This document shows, in pieces, positions 44,440 to 57,350 of a stretch of 64,000 bases of DNA (position 1 is the first letter of the stretch; each line of letters opens with the position of its first letter). This stretch comes from Artocarpus heterophyllus. Its lineage: Eukaryota; Streptophyta; Magnoliopsida; Rosales; Moraceae. The stretch covers positions 62,001 to 126,000 of the forward strand of contig JAJQZP010000043.1 of NCBI GenBank assembly GCA_025403435.1, written 5' to 3'. The notes under the pieces were generated by a model. The model was not told where the DNA came from and searched no databases. It saw only the letters and a list, made by a program, of their open reading frames with translations. The translations under genes were made by a program, and so were the position numbers.

Positions 44440-45974
44440 GAAGCCAAAATGTGAAAGACTTGCGAAATATTACAACTCTCCATATGGTTCTGTATCAACA
44501 TTCAACAGTAACAAATGGCAATTCAAATGGAGGGAAAACACACACACACATTATCTTACATTACATCAATAATAGAAGGTAAACTTTTCTGAATTGTGGA
44601 CTTTTATGGATTTTGTCAAGCGAAGTAATTACATGAACTGCTTATTTCATTCTAAAATTGTCTATTTTTTTCTTAATATTTTGTTGTTTGTAGTTACTCG
44701 TTTTGTCATTTTTTCTATACGCCAATGTACAAGTATCAAACAACATGGATTTGCTCCTATCTCCTTCCATGGAATCACGGTCATAGGCTCAATAACAGTG
44801 TGTTGACGCCTACTATTTTCTGACTTCCCAGAATCTGCTTATCGGTCTCATCCCTTCCCGAACAATGAATTTATTCGCCTTAGCACTCGCATTCCAGAAC
44901 CTAATCTGCCCAATTTCCACGATGGGCGGCATCATTATAGGCTGCAAGAATAGCCTATTCATGTAATCTGATAGCATCTTGCTGAATAATTTTCGTCTTT
45001 ATCATCTTCAGTTATAGCACTCATGTTGTTCTCTTCATAAAGTTACAGTCTTTATGATAATTACTGTAAACACTACCAATCTTTTAATTTCCAATCTTGT
45101 TTCATTATTATAAAGTTGCAATCTTTATGTTCCTGTTTGTCGTATATCAGAGTTTTTGTTATTCAATTTCATTGATTAAGTGGACTTTGTTACAAAGTTA
45201 TAAATTGTTATGATACTAATGACTATGTTCACATATTGTATATTAACATTATCAACCTTTTCACCTTTTCAAGTTTCAAATCTTATTTCCTAAGATTTTA
45301 GACTGTTTTGAAGATAAAATGATAAAACATTGGACATTAACATTTAGACATCTGTCATTAACTCTTTGCTTAAATGAGCAGAGCAGTATTGAAAGTCTAG
45401 CCAGCCCATTTCTCTCTAGATTTTGTCCCTCTTCCAAATCTGAAGGGAGCCCATTTGTTTGATTCTTGCTTGAACAGAAGCCCGTTTACTTTCAGTTTTT
45501 CTTTTTCTTTTTCTTTTTCTATTTATCAATTGTGACATTGTGTTGTGGTTGACAAAAGTTTAAATGGGGTAAACTGATCGGTTACCAAATGACTCGAAGC
45601 AAAACTTGAGGGCATAATTTATAGCGGGAATGGCATAGGAAAGGAAAAAAAGAAACAAGAAAAACTCTGCTTTGAAACAATTTGGATAACACGAAGGTAG
45701 AAAGAAGTGCATATAAGAAAACTATGTAACAGTAATTAACAATATTGCAACAGAAGTAAACATGACCGGAGTTAACTTCTTTTTAATTAATGAAGTTTAA
45801 TTAGAAACTGACTACTACAATTGAATTACACTTCTGTGTGTGTGTTTTTGATAATAGCCTGTTTCAGCCAGCTAGAACAATATGATTTCTGTTTGAGATT
45901 ATGGTTCGAACATAAAAGTTTTAATTCAAACTAATTTTGCTACACTTTCTCTCGCAAAATTTATATGGGATTCG
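44440..45974. other. Spacer downstream of the shugoshin fragment
   Basis: The first part may be 3' UTR. The stretch at 44810-44990 is less AT-rich ('cccttcccgaacaatgaat' region) but has no recognisable frame. The rest is AT-rich, with a (TTTTTC)n-like run near 45500. Confidence 0.45.
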
Positions 45975-46293
45975 ACAAAATTAGTTTTGATCAAAACTAT
46001 TGGTTGTTACAATGTAAAGCTCTCACATGCTACAATGATTATAAAAAAGCGAACTACTAAGATGTTTGACAAGTATAGCTAAACCAACTTTTTAGTTCAA
46101 AACATTGTAGCATGTGAGAACTTTACACTGTAGCAAATTTTTGCTTTTTACTATAGCATTTAAAAGTTTTACACTATTTGATAACTAAAAAGTTGGTTCC
46201 AACTATGGTTATTAAACATCCTAATACAATGTAAAATTCTAGTATGCTATAATTTTCAGTTCTATCCACACTTTTAAAACACCTTTTTAAATT
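45975..46293 (-). mobile_element. TA-flanked MITE family A, interrupted by a second family A copy
   Basis: The left half (45975-46059) has a reverse unit 'gtaaagctctcacatgctac'. The right half (46222-46293) has 'gtaaaattctagtatgctat' and ends as the inverse of AGGTGTTTTAAAAGTGTGG. The two halves are separated by a complete opposite-orientation copy at 46060-46221, and joining the outer halves recovers the family arrangement. Confidence 0.6.
46060..46221 (+). mobile_element. TA-flanked MITE family A, complete copy nested in another
   Basis: 162 bp with the ends AGATGTTTGACAAGTATAG and the inverse of GGATGTTTAATAACCATAG, then paired inner arms 'ccaactttttagtt' and 'aactaaaaagttgg'. It is flanked by TA at 46058-46059 and 46222-46223. 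Both internal units are present in forward orientation. Confidence 0.7.
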
Positions 46294-48746
46294 ACTTCAG
46301 TGTTTAAGATTCAAACTTTCAATCCGAACAAGTTCTCAACTGGGCAAATTGTTTATGCTTCATATGAAGAAACATAGCATAGCACTAGTACTCCAATTTG
46401 AAGAGCCACAATAATCTTTTATGTTACTTAGGAGACACTTTAATAGTAGCCATAAACTATTCCCCACATTCATATAGTCAAAACTTTAAAAAAAAAATTT
46501 TAAAAAAACTTTTATTTTCCTTGGGAGGAAAGTCAAAATTTAAACGTGTGTGTCATAGATTTATTACATTTAAAACATCACATTCCCTACAGAGATATCA
46601 CAATCAACTAACACATTAACAAATTGAGCACCCATGTGAGCTCAACCCAATAGGCTACTAGGACAACAAAATCTCCCCAATGGTCTTAATCCCACCAAAA
46701 TCCATCACCCAAAAAAAAAAAAAAGAGCCTGACGTGGCACATAAACCGTGTGGGGTCTTTCCATTTTACCCTTTTTTTATTATTGAGATGATGTTTTTAC
46801 TATAAGAAATACTTGCAATAATTCATTTTTTTTTAAAAAAAAGGAATGATTCATATCACATCCCAATGGCCTCAATCAATCATAACCCTGCAAAACCTAA
46901 TGGCCCCTGCACTTCATATTCATCTCTGTAATCGGACAATCCGATCTTGGAATCAGATTTCACCTGCACTTTTTTCTTTTTCTTTTTTTTTCTCTATAAA
47001 AAATATTAAAAAATAAAAAAAATAAAAAAAAGGCATATAAAAAGGAAGGTAGATTACTGGCTAGTCTTGTGAGCTCTCTGGGGATCATTGAGATGGGCTC
47101 CACAAATCCCAATGCACAAAACAAAGATCTTTTTTTCGTTAGAACGGAGAGATATGATTGGTCCACTTGGCGGATTTTTAATTAAGCATAACTACTAATT
47201 AACCAAGCCTGAGTGAGGCTCACATGCAAGGGTTGGGTATAAGGACAAATAGGCCGTCATCTTTGTTAGATTTCGAGACCTTAAAACCGCGTTGAGATCA
47301 CGGACTTTTTACATTTTTGTTGGATTTTTTTAAAAAGGAAGGAAAAAGAATTGATAGGAACTAAATTATTTATAAATATGAAAGGGAAAATATTCTACAA
47401 CTTTCTCCCTGAAATTTTATGGTTACTCCTGTTTTCGATCTTTAAATTATAGGTCGTTTTTAGTCTGATCGTTATATGGAGTTCCTAATAACTCTGTATT
47501 GGTATTTTTATTCATTTGACTGTTAAAATCTGATAGTAAAAGATATTATTTTTATTTTAATAATTACGTCCTAATGTATAATATTACAAGCAAACTGCAC
47601 ATGATTCTTGCATCTTTGGATCGAGATTTTAATAATCTAGTGAACAAAAAAAAAAATTTTTTTTGAAACAATTTGATGCATCGATTATTTGTTTCAAAAT
47701 ATTTTAAAAGTTAGACACTATAAATTTTAACATTACTTATGTCACTTATAGAGTGAACTAACATGTAATGAATTATGTTATTTATATCGTATAGCCGGAA
47801 AATGTTTATTGTTGCAGCTTGTTCCAATCGACACAAGGTGATTAGGTAACTTTTATCCAATCAAACCATACAAAGGAATATACCTTGTGTATAATGTATG
47901 AGCAAATAAAAGTTGATTGTTTTCCGGGGAAAAAAGAAGAAGAAGAAAAGTTAACTGTAAAAATCATTATTATTTATCATCCGTTAGTTAGTTGGTGATA
48001 AGGTTATTTATTTTTCTCATTCTTTTTCTATAAAAAAATAATAATAATAACAGAGAGAGAGAGAATCATTATTGGTTAGCATTTGATTCAGGTGGGGAAA
48101 TATCTGCATTTTACTTTCAAGTCATGTGGGTTATCAGTTCATGTTGTAGTCGATGTAGATTTTTCAGGTTTTTTTTTTTTTAGCCCTTAGAAAAAGGGCC
48201 AAAAAAAAAAAGAAAAAATGGAAATGATAGAAAAAGAAAATTAGGCACCGAATAAAATATAGACTTAGTTGGAGCTTTAACTTTTTATGGTATAACGACC
48301 GCTTGGGATTCCAAAAGATCTCCAAAATAAACATGATATGATTAATGGAATTGACCACCCACCAAAAGACTAAAAGGAAGGTATCTATTGACCCGATTTC
48401 TTCTTTTATACAAGTGAAAATTCTTTTAGTTCTACATTTTCTTAATTCTTAGTGAGAAATGGACCCCACACGGTTAAACAAAAGTTGGCATCCATGATTT
48501 TTCTAGGGTTCCCACCCGACAGATATTAGCCGTTAGGACCCCACTCTTGGTGACTTAAGAGTCCTGCCTTGATCAATTACTTTGTGTTTGAGCGATCCAA
48601 TTCAAAACTGAATCTTTGGTATATTCCCGTTTCAGGTTAACCCTTGTAATTTTTTTTAATTATTTACTTATTAAGGAATTCTTATGGTAGATTATTAGAC
48701 AATTTGTTTCATTGGTAGAGTATAATGTTTTAGTTGTCGAGTTAAA
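46294..48746. other. Intergenic, no gene seen
   Basis: AT-rich spacer with several poly-A and poly-T tracts. The short reading frames at 46398-46619, 46960-47166 and 48164-48358 show no coding features. Confidence 0.5.
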
Positions 48747-48836
48747 ATTTTAACGGTCTGATTTACACTGTTTATATTAAAAATTTATAACGCGTGATAT
48801 AATATTGTTTCGAATCGCATATCACGCCGTTTAAAA
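48747..48836. repeat. Short foldback element, copy 2
   Basis: It shares 'ttttaacggtctgatttaca' and 'ttaaaaatttataa' with the element at 14858-14946 and ends as the inverse of 'TTTTAAACGGCGTGATATG'. Its arms pair less well than those of copy 1. Confidence 0.45.
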
Positions 48837-49496
48837 GTAGATCCGGCAGTTAAAATACCTATACTTGCATTCTTCATCGTTTGCATTACTTATTTTAATC
48901 AAATGTTTTATGTTTTTCATTTTGATTTGAGAAATATGTTTATATACACATATATAAATGGTTTATAATATCCGTTCAACCTGGAAAGCTATGGTCACAA
49001 ATACCAGAAAACATGTTAAATGACTGATCACACTTTAGTCACTTTCTCATCCAATACTAATGTTTATTTGATTTGATATATATATATATAGATATATGCA
49101 TTGTATATATTCTCTCTTTAAAATTTATAATAGTTACTGCAGCTTGGAAAGCTATAATCACAAGTAAATGACTGATTGCACTTCAGTTACTTTCTCATCC
49201 AATACCTTGATAAACATCTAAGATGGTAAAACATTGTGTTGCCTCAAAATTTGGCCACCATATTCATCACCCTAACGTGTACTTATAGTGATGTAAGCAA
49301 TTAGTTTTAGTTCAAACTTCAAATCAAGCTATATAACATTGTCATGGTATGAAATTAGACCCAAAGTGAACATCAATAGTCTAACTTGCCAGATAAATTA
49401 ATAATTTGGAAAATATCTCAAAATTACACGTAGCCCTTGTATGCATGTCCAAGAAAATCATAAAAGTCCTAAGGTTATTTGGTATGCAATTTATTA
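48837..49496. other. Intergenic, no gene seen
   Basis: AT-rich spacer. A block including 'gctatggtcacaa' and 'actgatcacactttagtcac' at 48985-49055 recurs in altered form at 49150-49205 ('gctataatcacaa', 'actgattgcacttcagttac'), an old local duplication about 160 bp apart. Confidence 0.45.
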
Positions 49497-49634
49497 GGGC
49501 GTTTGGGAGATTAGTTTAAACCATCAGTTTGAGTTTATATTGTACCATGTAAGAGAGCTTTTTATTATAGTATGTGAGAATTTTATACTGTTCACAGTTT
49601 AAATCAATGCTTTGCACCACGCATCCAAACACCA
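49497..49634 (+). mobile_element. TA-flanked MITE family A, clean termini
   Basis: It starts GGGCGTTTGGGAGATTAG after TA (49495-49496) and ends as the inverse of TGGTGTTTGGATGCGTGG before TA (49635-49636). The internal units are diverged. It has some of the best-preserved GGGNGTTTGG termini in the window. Confidence 0.65.
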
Positions 49635-49810
49635 TATATAAGTAGTAAAAGATGACACTAGTTAAGGCACTCGGTAGACATGTCAGGACGCTACTGTCAC
49701 TGATTTTTTTTATTTAGAAAAAAGTGTGATACACAAAAGGAATGAGCACTCTGGTATCAGAACTTGGTTCATGTGTAAGTTGTCCAAACACATACAAGTA
49801 AAAACATGTA

Positions 49811-49930
49811 TGTTTGGCAATCTATTTAGAACTTATAGTTTCAACTATTTATAATGTATGCTATAATATAAAATTCTTTCATATTATAATTCTTGAAACG
49901 TCAATTATAACTGAAGTTTTAGACATTTAA
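49811..49930 (-). mobile_element. TA-flanked MITE family A, short copy
   Basis: TA is followed by TGTTTGGCAATCTATTTAGA, then one reverse unit ('tataatataaaattctttca') and a decayed right end. Confidence 0.45.
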
Positions 49931-51887
49931 TAAGCAAAATGCTGTAATGACAATGGCATAAGCAAACTGCTACTATATAAAGGCACAAAGGCACACTTGT
50001 TCATGATAAAGTAGGGGGAAAACAAATTGTCAAAAAACGCACAGGAAAGGAATACTAACCAATTATTACACACACAAAGACGTACATAAATTCCATCTCA
50101 ATTTTCGTGTGATACAAGGATCAGGCCTCCAAATGCCTTTGTCATGAAAAAGGGAGAGTCAAAAAAATAAATAAATAAAAACCTCTATCTTAACTAGAGT
50201 TATTGGTACCCATTACTTTGCCTTTTGATACTCATTGCCCCCTTAACCGTCCCAAAAGAAATTCGTTAGTCCTTTTCAAAAACCTCAATGTTTCTTTCCT
50301 CATTTTTACTAACTTTAGAATCGTTTTGATTCATATGGCTTCTTCGTTTTTCCTCTAATTTTCCCCTGCCATCTCATATATGGTAAAATATATAAAATAC
50401 CACTTTCGAAAGCAAGAAGCTAACATTGTTGGCTATTGGGGAAAAAGGCTAAAAAAAATTGTTTGAAGAGCAACAAATAAAAATAATAAAAATAATAAAT
50501 GGAGAATGAAAACAATTATGAAAAAGCCATTGATTTGGAATTTATTGTTTATAATAAAAACTGAAAAAGGTAAAGCAAACACTACCTTAAAATTTCTATT
50601 TCCAAATGGGAATCTTTCAATTTTATTTCTTTTTTGGTTCCGAAATTGCAAGCACACTGCATGCCTTTGCAGGCTTAATATGGGATCAAATTCATTAGTA
50701 GCCACTAGAAACCATAGAATTGTGACCGCCATATTGCCAACCAGATTATAGCCTTTTTTTTCTTGCAACTTCAACGCATGTTTGATTGAGAAGCAATTAC
50801 AAGTCGGATAATGTGGGGTCCAACTTCAAAAATTGGGGAAATGGGGTCCCACAAAAAAATTACATCATATAATTACTGCTCATGTACTGCTCTGTAAGTT
50901 ATATGTTAGGTCAAGAAATACTGGATCAGGTCTTTTATTGTTTCATTTGTGGCTCTTTAGACTTCTAAAATAGCCTAAGAAAAGGTGATGGGATGATACC
51001 AATGATTTTTTTTTTTTATAAAAAGAAATATACTGATCTATAATCTATATATTTGTCCTGTAGTATAATAATGTAGATTCTGTTATTATAGTATAAATGC
51101 ATGGTTATGTTGGTAAAAGTAAGATCGTAATGATACATCTTGTCTCCTGCTTTTGTCTGTGAGCAACACTTTGCTGAAGATTTCTACATTATGCGGATGG
51201 TGCTAAAGGTTATATATTATATCGTGATATTATATTGATTCGTTAAAACAATAATTATGTTGATTATTAGTATTATGGTATGGTCTATCATTATCATTAT
51301 TGTTTCATAACATGCCTAAGGGACAAAAAAGCAACCCCGAAATAGTACTTGATTTAATCAACCCCTTCCTTTCTTTTTTTAACTTAATTCTTAAAACAAT
51401 TATGGGTCATTCCCATGTATTGTTGGTTAACCTGGAGATGAGAAATTCATTACTACACTAGTCATTATAAGCAAAAACTCCATCATTTGGCTTCTTTAAG
51501 ACTAAATTATTAAATTTTTTGGCAACTTGTGGACATTGATATACTATATTAGTGCACTTAAATTCTTGTTGAAGCTAGCTAATGCACAGTGAATTTGGCA
51601 CTTAATTAAAAAAAAAAAAAAACTTAAGGAACTCGTGGAGAATCACAAATATTAAAAAAAAAAAAAACATTTTATAAAGAGTTTGAGAAAGAAACACTAT
51701 AGTTGTCGAGAACTCTTACACTAATTGTTCTTTGTTTTATATTGTAACTGTCGATAAGAGTTTTTTACCGTGACAGTTCAAATTGAAGTGTATCAACTAG
51801 TATGCCAAACGTAAGTTAATCAAAATTAGAAAAATAATAGCATAAATAATTCTCTTCCCTTCAGGTTCCATGTTTGTGTTTTTCTTG
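49931..51887. other. Intergenic, no gene seen
   Basis: AT-rich spacer. The overlapping opposite-strand frames at 50433-50774 and 50506-50751 have no codon bias; neither resembles a known protein. Confidence 0.5.
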
Positions 51888-52301
51888 TACCTTCTAATAA
51901 TTAATTTATCTTCTACTCTTTAGTAGATATAGCATAATTTTTTTTTCTTATTTGTGTTTTCTTTTTTTTTTTTTAATTTTTAATTTTTGATTTTAAAACG
52001 AAAGAGATTCGAACTCTACGCTTTATACTGCCGTTAAAATGTAAAATTATCGCAAGACTTGTGTTTTTTTTTTTTCTCTTCATTATTAGAATTGACATTG
52101 TACCTTCTAATAATTAATTTATCTTCTACTCTTCAGTAGATGTAGCATATGTTTTTTTTTTCTATTTGTGTTTTATTTTTTAATTTTAAATTTTAAGATA
52201 GAAGGGATTCAAACTCTACCCTTTGTACAGCGTTTAAAATCTAAAATTCTCACAAGACTCGTGTTTCCTATTTTTCCTCTTCATTAGTAGAATTGTCATT
52301 G
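51888..52301. repeat. Imperfect tandem duplication, about 2 x 205 bp
   Basis: The segment from 51888 (TACCTTCTAATAATTAATTT onward) recurs from 52101 with the same order of blocks: 'tcttctactctt(t/c)agtaga', a T-run, 'gattcaaactcta/gattcgaactcta', 'aagact(t/c)gtgttt', 'cttcatta.tagaattg'. Divergence is clear but modest. Confidence 0.75.
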
Positions 52302-54013
52302 TTATTTATTTATTTATTTTTGCTTTTTATGGCAAAAGCAACTGACGCCCTTTTTTTTCTTGAGTTACAGGACAATGGTGGGGAACTGAAGCAAAGAAAT
52401 GTTCCATATATTCTCAAATAGTTGTCTGATATTGCTTAAACTTACCGCTGCCTAGGGCGTCGTACCACATATAATGTGTGTATATATATATATATATATT
52501 ATAAATATTGCATTTAACTTTCACAAAGCTAAAACATAATGCCAAAGATAATCACACCTTCAGATAAGACATAAAGCTGCGGCGCCCCATTTATCCTTTT
52601 TTAAATTAATTAGGATTTTCAAAAGTTTAAACTTTTGATTTCCCTTAATTACCCCTGATGATTAAGGTCATTCGCACAGATGGTATTTTAATGGCATCAC
52701 CAATTTCCACTTTGGTCCCTAAATTAAAAACGTTTTACGTGTATGCCTCTTCCTTACATAAATGGTTCAAGTGCAGGACACAGACTGTACTTTCCATTTA
52801 AAATTTCATGGAATTGCTTGCAACTTGCAATTGAAACGTTAATGGAAGACATATAAATTAAATTTCTAACTTTGAATGTTGACTAATGAGAACAAATCAC
52901 TGGTAGAAATGAGAAAAAAAAGAAAGCAAAAACGTCTAAATCCTAACTTCACTCATTCATGAATTTCAAATTAAAAAAAAAAAAAAAGCCAAAAGCACAA
53001 ATGAAAATATCTCGAAGCCCTCTATTATTAGGGGTCTTATTTGTCCCTAGAATGTTTTTGAACGTTTAATCTAATAAAATTATATTAAAATAAAAAAGCA
53101 TACAAAATTGACAAAATATTAAATTGTTTAAAACATAGTTTTGGTGGTTGATATTCATATCCTACCATGAAATTCTCTACATAATTTTTTGTCAATGAGC
53201 CTTTTCGTTAGAAAAACTTTTTGTTCCCCCTCTATGGACACACATGAGCTGCACGTTTTCAAATCTTTGACAGAAAACATGTGTTGCTGTGTCCCTTATG
53301 CATCATTTTTTTTAATTAATAGAGTTTAATTTAAATGCCAATAGTTATAGTTTAGGGAATAAAGTGCTAAGACTATGATACAATTAGTTTCAAGATCATT
53401 ACACAAGCACACGCATCACCTGATCATCCTCCATCATGACAAATTATCGATGATCAAGATAGACACATGTCCCATCTCGAAAAGGGTGTGTTGAATTTGT
53501 AGGTGAGCCTTAGCCAAACAAATAAAATTCAACAAAATACTTCTATATCTTTGTGGAGAAAGCATTACATCCCTTTTGATAATTGTGTGATGGAGCACCA
53601 AAAAAAATTATCTTATCAGTATTGGACAGCTCAGAATCGTTGGATCATATCAAAATTTAAAACCATACAAATTTTAAAACATTTTAATAAAAATCTGACG
53701 GTTTATAGCAGAACACCATCAACGGGGCAAAAATCTGCACTCCACCGTAAAATCCATGTGTATTTTCAATGGTAAGAGAGTCTTGAAATGGTCAAATAGA
53801 AGCCTCTCTTCTTTCCTATGCGGAGGACTTTTGGGTTTAAAAGAGGTGTGTCACTGTCAACTTTCCCTGAGACAATATATTGTGGGAAAGTTTGGTTACC
53901 AGCTCCGTTTTCTGACCAATGATAGCGGCTTAACTTGACCCCTCTCTGCACATATAAACACAGATTAAAGAACTTGGACTTAACAAAAGTTCTCTGTTTT
54001 TATTTATTTATTT
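52302..54013. other. Intergenic, no gene seen
   Basis: AT-rich spacer with a (TA)n run at about 52478-52500. The frames at 53503-53775 and 53756-53951 are not convincing as genes. Confidence 0.5.
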
Positions 54014-54018
54014 ATTAT

Positions 54019-54529
54019 TGTTAGAAATTAAAGCAATTAGTAACGAAAAATAGGGAGAAAATTACATACAAAATTTATGTAAAAAAATCCTAATAAAAGA
54101 TGAAAAAATCACGGATAGAGGAGAAGCAATCCACTAATCACAAAACAAAAATTACAACAGTGTTTAGAGCGCTCAAATACAGAAATTCACTCACTTAATC
54201 ACTCACAAACTCACAAGACTGAGTTCTCTGTATCACTCTCAATACTATGATCTTTATGAAATTTTGTGACTTTTTGTGACTCTCTAATGTGTCTCTCTAA
54301 TATGACAACTATAAACTATAGAGAATATGACGTATTTATATGTATGAAAAGTTAAACCCTAGCCCAAAATAACCTAAAAACGCGTAAAAACGTGAAATAT
54401 CCAATCAGACCGCATCGGAGCGCTGCAGCACTATTTTCAAACGCCGCGGCGTTGGTTTCCCTGATTGGAGCGCCACGGCGTTGCCTTTCTGTCAAAAGAT
54501 TTGACTGAGTTTTGGGTCACAAAATAACA
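54019..54529 (-). mobile_element. Solo LTR (511 bp) with ATTAT target duplication
   Basis: It starts TGTTAGAAAT and ends AAATAACA (inverted TGTTA/TAACA). It is flanked by ATTAT at 54014-54018 and 54530-54534. A good TATA box, ATATAAATACG, is on the minus strand near 54335-54345, so the LTR reads right to left. No second LTR or internal domain is adjacent. A GC-rich patch at 54405-54485 near its minus-strand start contains repeated GCGCTGCAG/GCCGCGGCG/GCGCCACGGCG-like words. It is probably Copia-type by size; it is unrelated to the LTRs at 19516 and 28232. Confidence 0.8.
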
Positions 54530-54534
54530 ATTAT

Positions 54535-55171
54535 TATTATTATTATTTTTAAAAAAATTTCTATGTTCATTCTATGGTTTTTTAGTCTTTGCGAGACACA
54601 TGAACTGCACATGCAGACATTCTTCAAGTCAAAGATGAGTACCATGAGATCCTAATCAATAGCATGATTTCTATCTCACATATATGGTTTGTCAAACTAG
54701 AAATGATGGTTCTTGTAGTTTTCTTTTCGTTTTCTAAACCAAGCCAGGAGGAGAATTGACAAATAAAAGTAAAATATTGGAACCATTTTTTTTCTTTTTT
54801 TCCCCTTGTCTTGTGTTAAAAATTTTATGTTCTTATATTTTTTTTATGATTTTGTTAGAGGAAAGTTCTCGAAAACGAACAAAATGGAGGGAAAGGAAAA
54901 AAAAAAACAGGAGTCATTTTTATGAAAATTGTGTTAATTGTAACACGAGCACCACCAAAACATGCACGCGCAAATTAACCACGTCTTTTAGCTATAATTT
55001 CTTGCAAAGATTAGTCATTAAAACGTGCTTTACGAAATGGAATTTAAGGGAAAGAGAAAACAGGCTAATTACTTTTAATTTCACAAAGCTAGATAAAAGA
55101 AAAAAAATTAAAACAAGAGACAGATCATGCCAAGGTTCAAAAAAGTCAAACTACTTTTATATTGTTTTTGA
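54535..55171. other. Intergenic, no gene seen
   Basis: The 146-codon plus-strand frame at 54756-55196 is long for this composition but is Lys-, Thr- and Phe-rich from A/T runs, with no motif and no codon bias. I do not call it a gene. Confidence 0.45.
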
Positions 55172-55283
55172 CATATCGGTTCAGACTATTTTTTAAATAA
55201 TATAAAGCTCTCACACATTACAATAACAAAAAAATTCTTACATATTACAGTAAAAACAGTTTAAATCATTCTATCAAACACTC
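55172..55283 (-). mobile_element. TA-flanked MITE family A, right end preserved
   Basis: Reverse units 'tataaagctctcacacatta' and 'ttcttacatattacagtaa'. The right end is the inverse of GAGTGTTTGATAGAATGA, followed by TA (55284-55285). Confidence 0.55.
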
Positions 55284-57178
55284 TATAAATAACGCGCATA
55301 TGGCGTATAAGCTGCAAAATTTATGAAAGAATGTTGCTTATTTGCCATGAAGCATATAATAAAACGACAAAGTTTAATTTGCAAACACCGGTAAAAATTG
55401 GAAAGTGATCACTCATTGACTGCTTTATGTGTGTGTGTGTGTTTATAACATATATACATATATAAATTCCATTTATTGACTGCTAAGGCCTAGTGGAATG
55501 GTACGTTATTCCACAGACAAAAGAAAACTGATGAAACATGAGACGGCCGTATAGTATAACGATTCAAAGTAGTATTAAAAAAAAAGAGAGAATATTATTA
55601 GACAAACCATACAAATATTATCTCAAATTTCTAAGTAGAAAGTTAAAGACTCTTACCTAATATTAGCTTTAAATTACTTTATTGCATGACTAATTTCATC
55701 TTAAAATATAAAGTAAACAACTACATTATTTTTTTAAACGAAAAAATAGTACCAAGTTTTCAGATTCTTGCGCCTATACTGCTAAGAAGAAATTGTCTAC
55801 AGATAAAATAATTTTGTTAGTTACATTGTTCCAAGTGGCAAGCATTAAAGTGCTAACACAACCAATTTGGAGCACTACAAAAAAAATTCTTCTAACTTCT
55901 TATACTTACGTATAACCAATTGGTTTGAGAATCAATGTATTCACATACTGAAATAGAAGAAGTAATTATGGAAGGCATTGATTGCTTGGATTTGAAAAGG
56001 GCAGACTCAAACAGAAATTTTTTTGAAGTTTATAGGGAACTAAGGCAGCCCACGTGCAAGGGAAAATTTGTCAGAATAAGATAAGTTCTGAAGTTTGGCA
56101 TCTGAGCTGATTCATCAAAACAAGAAGAGAAAAGGGTATTTATGTAATTTTGCAGTGGTACAAATTTAGGAAGCAAAGTTCAAAGGGATTATTATAAAAT
56201 GTTTAATTGATGTGAAACAATAATTTAAAAAAAAAAACTAACGCGTTTTTAGATTTTTTTTTTGCCTCAGTGTCCTTTTTTTCCAAAACATTTCTAATTT
56301 TGGTAATAGAAGAATTAGGCTAATCTCTATACCTGGTATAGTGGAAGGTAAAAATGAAGACACATCTGAGGAGGGAATCTCATGGTTTAGACCGTATTCA
56401 ACGCTGCAAATGTTTATGTCACTAGATGATCAGTAATGTTGCCTCAAGGAGAAAAACTAACCGTTTACTATTATAAAGTTAGGTATGAAACGAAGAAAAA
56501 AAATTGTTTAAAATTACGTCATTCTTCTAAAGAGCCAAAAAAAAAAAGGTGGTTAAAAAAACTGATAGCATAGCAGGAATATGTACAACGAACTTTCTGT
56601 AGATTACACGGTAAAAATGCAACTGTAATGTTTAAAAGAGTAATTTAAACTTTAAAATTTAAACCTTAAATAATATAATTTTTTATATATTTTAGTGTAA
56701 AATAAATATATATTATAATATAAAAAATTTACATATTATAACATACAATTTAAACTCTGAAGTTAAATTCTTCTTCTGACACTTTGAAAAAAATGCAAAA
56801 TAGACAATTTTTAATAGAAATATAACGGTTAAAGACTAAATAATAAAAAAGAGAAGACTCTTCTTTGTTACTCCCGCTTTCATCGCTCATAGCTATTTGT
56901 TTGTACATTGGTTTGTTTGCGTGTGCAGGAGATTTTGTAGAGTTTTAAGTCTACTGCCTACTGATCATGATACACAAGCAGGCTCATGAGACACGGAGAG
57001 AGTGAGAGGGAGAGAGAAAAGGGTTATTAGGAATTGTCCTTGGTAGGCTTTTGGCCTTTTGTGCTTTTGTCTAACCCCTAGTGAGGAAAAAAAAAAAAAA
57101 AGAAAGAAAAGAGGAAAAAAAAAAAAAAAAGCAGCAGATGGCAGCAATTGGCAAAGAGAACAGTGACTCTAGGTACTT
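55284..57178. other. Spacer upstream of the DUF1635 gene
   Basis: AT-rich, with a decayed family A relic at about 56630-56790. Sequence from about 56870 is less AT-rich and likely includes the promoter of the next gene. Two A-runs at 57088-57132 flank a short GA stretch. Confidence 0.45.
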
Positions 57179-57350
57179 CCTATAAGAAGTAGAACCACCA
57201 CTCAAAAACCCCACCTCCCTCTTCCTTTCTTCTCCCCTCCCTGTCTGTCCCTCTCTCTCCCTCCCCCTCTGTCTCTCTCTTTTTCCCTTTCTCTTTTTTT
57301 CTCCCTCTCTCTCTCCTGAGAAGCAGCATTGCAGAAACCATAACGGGAAC
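57179..57350 (+). promoter_or_regulatory. Core promoter and CT-rich 5' leader of the DUF1635 gene
   Basis: A TATA-like CCTATAAGAAG (57179-57189) is followed about 25 bases later by about 115 bp of nearly pure pyrimidine (57205-57318), then the ATG at 57351. Pyrimidine-rich leaders are common in plant genes. Reading frames on the opposite strand here are repeat artefacts. Confidence 0.5.

Noticed and set aside
54756..55196. 146-codon plus-strand frame
   Set aside because: Its composition follows A/T runs, and there is no codon bias, motif or plausible promoter.
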